Shown piece after piece: positions 34,001 through 46,000 of a DNA stretch of 64,000 nt; within the stretch, counting starts at the first letter, position 1, and each line of letters begins with the position of its first letter. The position numbers and the translations under genes were made by a program. Source of the DNA: Ornithodoros turicata. Its lineage: Eukaryota > Arthropoda > Arachnida > Ixodida > Argasidae. The notes beneath the pieces were generated by a model. That model made no database searches. It was not told the DNA's origin and worked only from the letters and a program-made list of their open reading frames with translations. Where the stretch lies: positions 71,632,879 to 71,696,878 of the forward strand of contig NC_088201.1 of NCBI RefSeq assembly GCF_037126465.1. The letters are read 5' to 3'.

Positions 34001-37000
34001 CAGCCACGCGAAGCAAACTTGCAGCCATCTCCGTTGAATGCTCTCGGCTAATCGACAGGCCAAATGACTGGGTCCGAAAAACCCCTCGTGCACCGACACT
34101 CAGCCAATAGTGTCGTTCACAAGCGACACGTTTAGAAGGCAAGGAAATACCAAACGCTGAGACGGCACCGTCTTGAAGTTGGCCAGTCTGAACGAGGGGT
34201 AATGGTTTTTCGTTGTTCTTGTTGCTACATCTCTCCTGACGAGGGTGCGCAGTCGGTGCGAGAGGGAAAATGTGTTCCTCGAACTCATTCGCGTGTGTTG
34301 CCATTTGCTTTCACCATGTGACACGGAACGAATGTCATTTGCTGAGAATGGCATGCATTGATTTGCCGTCTGAGAGAGGTCTTACACGTAAGGTGCAACA
34401 CGGTATAACTGCGGTAATGCGACCACCTGGGGTCCTTTAATCTGCGCCGGGAATCTCCGACACAACCTTGCTGTAGGCAACCACATACCAGAGCTATTTA
34501 TAGAGAGAGTTTGACCACTCTCTGATGTTTTGCTGCCGCATGGGTGGAGCCCGTTTTGACGTCTGAGTCGCCCAAAGAGAGCAAAGCCCAAAAAGATGAG
34601 AGCCCAAAAAGCATGAATCAAAGCGGAATCCGCTCATAAGTAGGGTTCGGGATTTTCGGAGTTTATTTCTGGGCGTTACCGGAGGATGTTTTTCGGAGTT
34701 TATTGTTTTTTAAGAAACCGCAGTTTTTCGGAGTTTATGATTTACAGCTCAGTTAATACCAGAAATTCAGAACAAATTGACGACGCACGCACAGTTGTCC
34801 AGCGGAAACGCAGTTGTCACATTTATTGCTTCAACACTAAAGAGACACAAGCTTAACAATACAAGTGCGACGCACTCTGTTAGAGTTCGGTAGTACTTAC
34901 ATACGACAAGCTCTGCATCGCGATCGCGGCACGATATGAACTCCTCGAAATCAGAGTACATCCTGACGTAGTCGCAGGGCAGCTTTCGCTTGCGTCCCAT
35001 CTCGTCGTCAGTGCTGTAACTATTTGCCCTTTCAAAAACACCACTCCGTATGACCTCGGTTCGATGCTTATTGCTTAGGTCACGTGTAGGACAAGGAAAT
35101 CGGGAAACAGACTGGGGACATCCCGGGCGGTGAACCCACGTCACCGAAATCACCCAGGCAGTGGCGTTTCTAGAGCTACCTGCGCCCATGGCAACATGGT
35201 TAACATGATGTCCTGGGGGATGCGTTTTCGTGTGGTCCGCACTAGGTTTCACACTATAACCTCTCTAATGGCGGGTGCTTTAGATCATTTATGAATGTGC
35301 CAGGTTGAGTGCCCGACCTGGCACATCTACACCCGACCATATAATGGCGCCCCTGTTCACCTGGCGCCCATGGCACCTGTCCACACCTGCCACACCCTAG
35401 ATACGCCACTGCACCCAGGTCACGGAAATAATTATTATGTTGCCGTGGGGCCGTGATCTTGACCGCTGTGAGTGGCTCCTGGCGATCACGTGGTTTGGGC
35501 GCCCGCTATTTGGGCCCCGCGCCCGTTATGGGCGCCCGCGTGGTTTGGACGCCCGCTGGACCATTGCGTATATGGGAGCTTCCGGGGGATGATATATCCA
35601 CGACGTATTCATTAGAGTGTTTCCCACGCATCGGCGTCCAGTTGTGGCGTCGTAACATGTAGTCAGTTTGAGAAAGTCTGTGTGTATATTCAAGGTGCAT
35701 TAAAGCTATGCAAAGTGCTCGTCCCTGTGTTGTTCCCTGTTTCGTATAACTATCGAGAGAGGCTCGCACACGGATGATTAACCCTCAAAGCAAAACTGTC
35801 TCTAAGATAGTCGTGATTCATCAACGTGAGATCGAGTCTTCCAACTGTGCTAGGGTCTGTTTGACAGCGCGTTGACAACACGGTGACGGACGTAGTTCGC
35901 CTCAACTGCAGCCTTCCGCAAAGGCAAAGCCTGAAAGTGCACTGCGATATGTCATATTTACTACAAGAAAAGACGTGAATGATCCAGTTGTTACTCAAAA
36001 TTATCTGGAATGCATTTGGAAATGAACGATTCTTGCGATTTGATAAAAGCCTCTGTAATTCGCTTCCCATTGGCTTTTCGAATCGTCAGAATCGGTCGTT
36101 TGGTTCGTGCACAAACGACTCGCTTAAAACTCCCTATTATCTTGGCTGTAGCGCGATTGTTTTTCGTTGGTGGATCGGATTTGGCGGCTCCGTGCCGAAT
36201 TTCGTTGCCCCACGCGGATTCGGGTGCTGGCTCCAATTATCGACCAGTGTTATTCACCATAAGTTAGCTGTTGTCAATTAGTCTGCGCAAGGACGCCACG
36301 TTTGGTTATGTGACATTGGAAAACATATTGCCGCACCGGAGTCACATTAGGAGGGTATACCGTTAGTTGCTGCTGTACACGCGCAATTACGAGAGGAACT
36401 TGTAAAAACACACGCTGCTGCCTCATTCGGCACGCAGTAAGACGCCTGAGACGCATCCCCATGTTTTCCTGTCATGTTGCTCCAAGGCTCTCAAAGGCTG
36501 CGCGTGATGTCATGTGAAAAAGCCTCATTTCCCGCGTGTGGCTGTGCATTTTAGGCGGCTTATTTTCAATTGGGGGACCATAAAACATTTATTAATCCGT
36601 TAGCGTTAGGAGTGTCAACATGGAAAAAGCGGTGTGTGTGTGTATGTGTACGTGTATGAGATGGTGAAGCCTCACCGACGCCAAGGTATAAGTGGACATA
36701 TAAAGGGGGTATCAGAGAGTAAATGTAAATGGAGGTAGATGATAGGAAACTGAAGTAGTTGAAGGTAGTTATGAGTAAGAGGTAGGAGTAATTAAAAGTA
36801 ATTAAAACAATGAAGTTGAGTTTAAAGGTAATGAATGCAAGATATATGTATTTAAGAGAAAGATTAAAGATTGCGGAAGGTAACCGCAGGTTACCGGAGC
36901 TAATTAAATGTACTTCAAGGTAATTAACGTCAATTAATGAGAATTGAGAATGATTGAAACATGTAAACGCAATTAAAGGGAATCAAATTAAAATCAAGAT

Positions 37001-40000
37001 TACGTCAGGCAACCTGCGGTTACCTTCGATAATTAAAGGGAAATTGTAGGTAATTGAGGTTAATTAAATGGACTTACAGATAGTAATTGAAAGTGTCCAC
37101 CCGGATGTTAAGTATAGACCGGAGGTGGAGAACCGGAAGTCCAGAAGTGGATACCGGAGCTCAAGTATAAACGGGAAGTGGACAACCGAAAGTTGGGTCT
37201 AGACCGGAAGTGGATACCCTGAAGTCAAGTATAGACTGGAAAAGGCGCTTAATGCTAACGCATTTCTCTCGCATTTACCGCTAAATCACCACAGATTTTT
37301 TTTTCTAGCAGTTTATTTTGTAACGGGGATTTCGACCACTGACTTTTTCTAAGGAGAGAAAATGACCCGGTAAACAGTTATAGAATTATTACGGTTAGTT
37401 ATCACATTACAACGAACATTTATCGCCGAGTTTTTCAACGTGATCCGCTATGTTTGCCCAGCAGGCAAAGGCACTTCGGCGGCAGAGTCTTGTGACGGCG
37501 ACACTGTCCTGACCTAAGCTGGACTAACCTCACCGAGATGCGCTAGCCTAACCTAACACTTCCTACGTTTCACAAGATGGCAATCTTTAAATCCGTTAGG
37601 CTTAGAAAGGCCGTGGTTCACTTCCTGTAGAAGTGTGTGACGGCCAGGGTTGAAAAAAATCCGTATATTTTTAAAAAGATCCTCTCCGGTGGGCTTTTTT
37701 GGATAAAACCCGGAAATTTCTGGATATTTTTGGAGAATATATATACAATGAAAAAGTGGCTAGGAAGCAAGCGAGCTGGTGAAGATGATGCATAATGTAA
37801 AACCCCGAGACTAGGGAACACGAAGGGACATATATAGACAAGCCTAGAAATGTGACACAGAGTAAAAACAAATGTGTTTTGCTGTTCTTCTTGATTTCGG
37901 TTGACCTCTTATAGCTTCGGTTTATGAAACTGCCTGTCCCAGTAACATTGAATGAGTTTCCGTTGTTTTCTGAAAGGTTAGAGTCCCGTGCACGCGTGGG
38001 TGAATGGCGCAAACTCTCCACGCCTGGATTAGCTGTCGTACTTAAGTTACAATGGCTCCAGGAAGCAGAAGAAAGCCTCTTCCTGAATGGGCAGAAGTAG
38101 AAGAAAATGGGAAACAAGTTAAATCTGAAAAGTTCAAAAAGTCAAGTGAAAAAGTTGAAAAAGTTAAACGTTCATGTTGCACGTACCAGGGCTTTTGTAA
38201 ACAGTCAACACTACAATAAAATAGAGCGCGAGTTTTCCGTGTGACGTTGAATTAAGATTGTCTTTCACATCACATCTGGACAGAAGCTACAAAAAATCCG
38301 GATTACATTGTGTGGATAAAATAAAAAAAAATCCACCGGATAAAATCCATGTGGATTAAATCCAAACAACCCTGGTGGCGGTTCGCAACCGACGCGTGGG
38401 TCCACGCTGAGAGGAAGCACACAACATGCCAGATTTTGTGCCACACATATTTAATATGAGCGCGGAATGAGAAGGTTGGCTCATAGATCGTCGTCTTCTT
38501 CCTATTCGTGGTCGCCCTGCCTTGTTAGCAGCTGCAGCTGCAGCGGCCGCTGCCTTGTCTCTTGGCTTGCTCCCTCCCGCCGTGTCTGTGCTGGAGCATT
38601 GTTTTTCCTTCGGGGGCTGTGACACAACTGCCTTCTCCCTCGGATGGTGATCGAGAGTTCGATAGCAAACCGAAGAAACGGACACTTTCCGAGAAGCGAC
38701 AGAGATGGGGTCGATCGACGGTGTCGCATTCCACCATTTCGACTGTAGGAACTGGACGGCGTCCCCGAAACCATAAATAACGTTCGTGTAACGGCTGGGC
38801 TGTTCTTTTCACGTCCATTTGAGCTGTGAGGTTAAGCAGTCACACCTGGTCCTTCACAAGGTTGTGTTACTCGATCAAATGCATAAAAAATAAGAAAGGT
38901 TCTCGACCACACAATTTTATGAATCTTATATTTTTAATTTCCGCATACGACCCTCTTTGACTCGCATATGCAATACTTACTTTTCGAACGCTTTCAATAC
39001 TTTTTAAAAACCCAGTGGTCCGGATAAGGAACTATACCCCCTCTGACTATATTTCTCGAGGAATGCAGGCAGTGGTTTACCCAGAAATTTCTGGCTGTCT
39101 GAATTTCAGAAAGGCTGTTGGGCTCCGCAGGGGTGTCTTTACATGCTTTTGACGAAATATTGTGCAATCTCACAAAATTTTACGGGTTTAGGGGGTCTCT
39201 TGCACATTTTGGGGGGTGTTAGGGGCTTGTAGGGGGGGAGGGGGATGGTCTGGATAAATCACTGAATGCAGGCTTGACCACCAGGTACATGCAACTTCTA
39301 TTGAGGACTGCATGCTGCACAGCAAGTAACAAACAAGCGACACACACAGAACAAACGATACCATCTGAGTGCGTTAATAGCACCCGATTTCATCCCGAAT
39401 TCTGCAAAAAAACAAACACATTGTTGGCCCCATTCCTCTTCCTGGATACCCATTACAATTTGGCGGCCAAAGCAGGGCTCGAAATTTCAACGTCCCACTG
39501 CAACATCCGCCATCTTGCAGCGCAGAGTAACTCCAGCCGTTCGAAAATTCCCGCGGAAGGGTGGCGACTCCAGGGTCACGTGACGCTACGCCATACCCAA
39601 CTCGCGGGTTACTCGGGTTGAATGAAAAACATGCCCGATCGTAAACAACAATTAGCACCAATATGGCGTCGCCGACCGACTGACGACGCTGGACAACAAC
39701 GGAGCACGGCGAGGGAAGTAGTGGAAAGCAGGGAAGTAGAGGGGGTAGAGGGCAGCAGTGACGTGGCACGACGCGCTTCAAGTTGGGCTCTTCCTAATGG
39801 GCAAACTCGCAAACGGCTCTGCCGCGCACGTGTGGATTGCCGGTCGAGTGCGCTAACCAATTACGCTACGCTGGCACCTGCATGACGGCTGTCATATTTC
39901 AGTTGTTCATGTTCTTAGGCACCTTGTGGCTTGTCTGTGGCGTGTTTCAGCATCAGAAAAGTTGGTTTCCATTTCCATCACGTTCATCAGATACAGCTGC

Positions 40001-43000
40001 CTCGTACTTTCGTTGTATGTATGTGTGTGTGTGTACGAGAAGAAATGTGGGAGAGAAGACGAGGAGAGCGAGTGTAGGCCTATAATAAGTCGACGGAAAG
40101 CAGATGCCCACGTATAGTGTAATGTAATTGACAATTGTAACTGATGTGATTGTAATAATATAATTGGTTGGCTGCTACCGTGTTTCTTCTGACGATGGAA
40201 TCTGTATAAGTTCCGAAACGCCAAACTGTCTGTTTTAACTGTTGCGTACACCAGTGCATATTTTAGACGTTCAGGAAAGAGCCTAATTAGTTAGCGCACT
40301 CGACCGGCAATCGAGAGGTGCGTGGTTCGTGTTCAGCCACTGTCTGGCTTTTCGACGACTGCCATATTCCAGTGTGAAGTTCAACAAGTAGTGCTTTTCT
40401 CATATATATTTGTGGTATCTAATCTATCCTTGTGCTATCTATATAGTTGATATTGCGATCCAGCGTGGGGTTAACGCAGAAAACAGCCTTTGAGAATGAT
40501 AATACTGTGCCCACTCCAAGTACAGTAGATTTCGGGCACTAAATATTTCCGTGATACCTGAGTAAAACCTAGGCAATTTTTCCTTGCAGTGTTTTGAAAG
40601 AGTGCTGCCGTACTATATGGTCTACCGCAATTACCCCTACGACGCCGTCCTCGGGGACTGTCACATAAGTAAACTGCTCTGTCCGATCAAGGGTGACTCG
40701 TTGAAAGTTCAAGTGTCGTACATCTTAAATGGATCTGTGTAAGTACAATGCGGTATGTGACAAAGGGCTCCTTTGAAACTCAAAACAAAATGAACTTTTA
40801 CATATTTTAAACGCCGATTTTCGAATTGTTACGGCTTTGATAAAAATATGTGCAACAGGTCATTCGATCATAGATATCATAAAATGATTTCTATGCATTC
40901 GATAGACCAGGCATTCCAATATATTACCGTATTTTCACGCGTATTAGCCGCGGCTTATCCGCGATTTATTTTTTTCGCGGACGCTCTGCGGCTTATCCGT
41001 GGGTGCGGCTTATCTGGTGACTATTTTTTCCCTGGGACTTTCCCCATACCCCGGGTTAAACGAAAGGGCCGACAGTGCCTCATGTTTTTCGGAACAGGAC
41101 CGCCCTGCCAGTGCACGAACAATACCGAACAGGGGCGGGTCCACACCGCATTAGAGTGGACTAACCCGTCAATCCAGGAAAAACATGCAACAAGGGCACA
41201 ATCCGATCTTAGTAGAACACTAGAACTGACCTCGTTTGTTATACATCATGCCGACACCGGAATGTGGACAGGGTTTGTAGCCTTCCCCACGGTCTCCTTT
41301 TTCGGCAGACCCACAGGAAGGGTTCAATACACCTGTCATCAGGATAAAACGTGGTCAGCTAAGCGTCAGTTCTCATTTGACGAGAGCAGCAGCATTCGTG
41401 GACACGGGCACGGCAGTTAGAGGTGAGGCATGGCTCCAACGCTGAGGCACAGCCACGACAGCGGCTTCAAACTAAAAGTCGTCGACTTCGCGGACAAGTA
41501 CGGGAACAGGGCAGCTGGCAGGGAGTACGGCGCTGACGAGCGTTGAGCGTCTCTGTTGATTTTGTATGTGCATCACTGGTTTAGCGCACAAAGCAGTCGC
41601 GTCGTATTACCCGCGGCTTATCTGCGAGTGCGGCTTATCTGCAAAAACATTTTCAAAATGTATCTAAAAACGAGTCCTGCGGCTTATCTGCGGTGCGGCT
41701 AATACGCGTGAAAATACGGTACACTGAGTTACGATAAACGTATTATTTACAAGAAGCTGGGCGTTTTCTCTCTCTCTCCCTCTACTACAGTTGATAATTC
41801 AGGTGTAGTCATTTCACGCAAATTCACGTTCCATGTTCGAGTACATTATTCACTGAAAAGCTGTCTGAGCAGTAACTTCAATGTAAACCCTTTCATTGGA
41901 AACCGACTATAGAGTTTATTCACTGACGTCACCCCTTCTTCTTTTAACGCAGAATATTGCTTATTGTTTACACGGCGGTTGTCGTCACGTTTGACCGTCA
42001 CGCAACACACCGGGAATCTCTTGGAATAAAAAGCGTCTAGGAATATGTAGTGTTTGGATCGAACGATTCGTAAGACATGTACTACGCAGCACTAGGTAGA
42101 CATACCGAATACACAGGGTGATTTTTTTAAAGCTACCAGAGCAGCAGATATGCCGTTTTACAGGTGGGCTATAAGCCCAGGCGGACAATCTCTCGAGGAA
42201 CGTACGTAACTACTCGATGACTAATTACCTACTTTTATACAGAGTAGTGCATTAGAGACAACGTACTTGCTTCAGTGTGCACTATACATGCTAACCGTTT
42301 GCTCGGTATTGCGTTTGTTTTATCGCATCCACGCATGACAGGCGAAATTGTCGTTTTTGAAGAAAGTATTAATTTGGGCCTATTGGTCACACATAATAAA
42401 ATAGCTAAAACAGCGATGAAAACAAATAAGGACGCAGTGTGTCCGCCCCGTCTCCTCCTTGTGTCCGTCCCCGTCTCCTCAGGTTTCTAGCACTGTTTTG
42501 GCGATTTTATTATGGCGTTTTTGTTTCCTTTCCTTTCTTTCGGGGAGGCGGTTTTGTTTGTGGCAGTAGCCGAATTCGTCATGTGATCAATTACCCTTGT
42601 GATCTATCCCTTTTATTTTTTTCAACATAAACATCATCACAAGTACCTAAGGTTAATTAATTAACTATTTATTTAGGGTATTTCGTGGAAAAGCCAGATA
42701 GCAGAATGGGAGACAATCCTCTCCTCGTTGAAAGCCATTCTATTTATTTAACAAAACCATCAAACGAGCACATGCTTTGAAATGTCGCCGAAGTTTGATA
42801 TACTCGACGAATTATTATTTTTATCAATCCGAATTGCTTTAAATTTTACCGGCGTATGTTCTTCAGACTTTTTCGGATAAGTTCGAAAATCTGGAATCCT
42901 AGTTATTGCCACACATACCGACGGCCAAGGTATATGTACGGACATCGAGTGGATCACACACACGTTCGTTCATATATAGCATTTGTGTACATTCCTTCAA

Positions 43001-46000
43001 ATTATTCGATACGTGAAAATATTTTGCCTAATGACCTTTCTGAAAGTTATCAGCTGTTGCTCACCAACTACCACGTCTATGTGATTCTAGCACCGTGGAC
43101 AACAGATCCTTCCGCATTTCATCATCACCGTGTTACTCTGTCAAGAACAGGGTTCACTATCCACTTGGTAAAGGTAGGTATCAAGAGTTTACACTGTAAC
43201 TTTCACATTTTATGACTAGACATTGCGTCGACTCAACAAATAACTTTATTAAACTAGCGAAAAGTTTTGTGGCTAGATCAATACCTTTTCATGTGCCATC
43301 TCCATCGGCAGATGCGTGGTCTGCATCTCCACGTATGGTCATTAATACAAAATAATGAATGTTTCTGGAGCGAAGGGCTATCACAATAACTAGAAACCAA
43401 CGTTGAGAAGCGCAACGCTCCAGCAACATTGCTGCAATGATAGATACCGTGCCAGTAAGGTGTTACACGCGCTCTCCGACTTGTTTCTACAAGGTCTGTG
43501 CACGGTTCGCACTTTTGAGTTGGTTCGAATTAGTTGATCAGTGTTTTAGAAGTGGACCGATTTGATGGATTTGGTCGACTGAAAGTTACGTGCTTCTAAG
43601 ACTCCCTGTTGACTTTCTGACAGCAAACGTCACGTGCAGAAGGCGAAGTACTTGTTGGCCCGTGAAACCACCTGACTTGGCTGTCTTGTCTCCGCTGCGC
43701 AGGAATTTTATCCCGCCGCACGGTGACGGGCACATAGCATGCAATGGCTGCAGTAATAGAACTGTGTCATTCATATTATTATGTGATGATTGCGCTAACC
43801 GTGAAACCAGTTTCATTCTGTGAATCATATTTTGATAATCTCCACACTGAACGGTTTTCATTGTTTTGTACACGATGTTGCCGCAAATCAAGAATATATT
43901 TTCAACGGAAGAATGTTCTGGCCCGTCATCATGAAAGTATTCGCCTCAGAAATTAACGATGAAAGATGAAAGTCACTGAAAAGGTTAGCCAGCTGTAGGA
44001 CTCGAACCCACATCTTAATTATGCATTACCGGTCCAGGGCGCTACCAATTGAGCTAAGCTTACACGCCTTCTCAGCGACTTCCAGGGTGCGTCATCTGAA
44101 GGGACAAACCAGTCACTCGCTCTCACTCATCGTCCTTTCACGCTTACATTTTTGCACACTCATACACACATTTATACGACAGGGATCGACGCAAGCGGCA
44201 AATGTTGAACATGAGAGAACTGATGTTCTGAGGCTGAAACAACATAGAAGGGACAATCACATACAAGGCACGCACCCTGGAAGTCGCTGAGAAGGCGTGT
44301 TAGCTTAACTCAATTGGTAGAGCCCTGGACTGGTAATCCAGAAGATGTGGGTTCGAGTCCTACAGCTGGCTAACCTTTTCAGTGACTTTCATCTTTCATC
44401 GTTAATTTCTTAGGCAACTTGAGGCATTGTATGTGATTGTCCCTTCTATGTTGTTCCAGCCTCAGAACATCAGTTCTCTCGTATTCGCCTCCATACGTCA
44501 GTTTGTTGTTCTTTGGAACAAGATACAATAATCCGTGACAGGACCACATGACACGAAAACTGGCCGAATTCTTTTCGAACCGAAATTGGGACCAAACTTG
44601 TTTCGCCGACTGGAGTTGCGTACTGAATTCGGTCGGGTCTGGCGAGTCCAGATATGTCAAGTGTCGTAAAGCGAAGAAGTAGCAAGCATCCAATGGCGGA
44701 AGGAGAACCATAGCAACAATAACGTAGCAAACGAGTCGAGTGTTGCCGCGTCTGCGACTTCTCCTCCTATGAATATCAATATAGGGATTATCTCACTCAG
44801 CTGGATGGCTGAATGGTGATGTGTCCCAAGGTCAGAAGTCTTCGGCCGAACTTTGGCTGTCAGTTCGGTAGCATGCGATGATGCACGGGAAAGAGTTCGG
44901 TCATGCAGTTTAGCCTTGAAGGCTGATTCACATTACTGCGTTTACGGCTGCGTAGAGCGTCTAAAGGCTGATTCACACTGCTGCGTTTACGGCTACGCTT
45001 ACGTGTTACGTCCGCTGACAGCAGTGTTGTGCCTAACTCGTTACAAGTAACTCGTTACTTGGTAACGGTTACTTTTTTTGGTAACGAAGTAACGATTCAG
45101 TTACTTTTTAAAAAGTTGTAATAGTAACGGAATCAGTTACTGACGTTACTACGTTACTGACGTTACTCGTTCCTTTTCTTGAGCACGGGGAGCACATTTC
45201 GGCATTCCGTGTGGCACAATGCCTGCAGATTTGACCTGCGTGACGTGTGACTCAAAGTATTATTGCAGTCCCTCACTGGATGTGTTGTTGTCCTATCTGT
45301 TGTTTCCGTAATCTCCGACCATCACTCCTTCCCAAGAATGGCCACCAATTGTGCTATGGCTACAAAAAACGCGTTTCGACTTCTCTTATTTTTGCTAAGC
45401 TTCTGAGCGCTCTAAATTATGACGCAGCCCCTCGTCTGTTTTGAGGAACCGTTGGTGATCTGTGGCACGAAAACCAGTGTTTTTTCTTGTGTTTTCGTAA
45501 TCTCCGATCACCCCCACTTCGGAAACAAGGGAGAAGGTCCAGGCAAACTGATATAGGTTCATGGTAACGGCCCGAGAGACACGGAACACGAAGGACGGAC
45601 GACAAATTTCGAGTATCAGCTCCTCCTGAAGTGCAATTCCTCATTAATAAAGAGTTGAAGGCAAGTGACGGAGTGTTTGTTGGCTCCTTTAACTATGCTG
45701 CGGTAACGTAAAAGTAACTCGTTACCTGTGAGTAACGAGAACTCGTTACTTTTGTATGTTGGTAACGAGTAACGTATTTAGTTACTTTTTTCTGAAGTAA
45801 CGAGTAACGGTATTTAGTTCCTTTTTTTCGGTAACGGGCACAAGTCTGGCTGACAGCCAATCTTTGCAACGGAACGTCTTTCCGGATGGAACGAAGGTAC
45901 ACATAAAGGCTGATTCACATTATTGCGTTTACGACTGTGTACAGCGTCTCACGTGTACCTTCGTTCCATCCGGAAGGATGTTCCGTTGCAATGGTTGGCT

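Larger units (their letters stand above)
43949..44410. repeat. Foldback element with a tRNA-like sequence in each arm
   Basis: The left arm (43949-44096) starts AGAAATTAACGATGAAAGAT. The right arm (44268-44410) is its inverse. Each arm contains a tRNA-Thr-like sequence, so the two read outward in opposite directions. Part of the spacer (44212-44265) recurs inverted at 44424-44490, outside the element. Confidence 0.8.

Noticed and set aside
38356..38818. Poly-Ala, AT-hook-like (GRPRIGRRRR) minus-strand frame
   Set aside because: Three frames are open over the same stretch, there is no start or splice context, and it lies on a CAG-type repeat.
42856..43215. 119-codon plus frame overlapping lipocalin exon 3, with a tempting lipocalin-like segment
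   Set aside because: Its splice phases do not fit exons 2 or 4, whereas the overlapping 77-base exon in another frame fits both.
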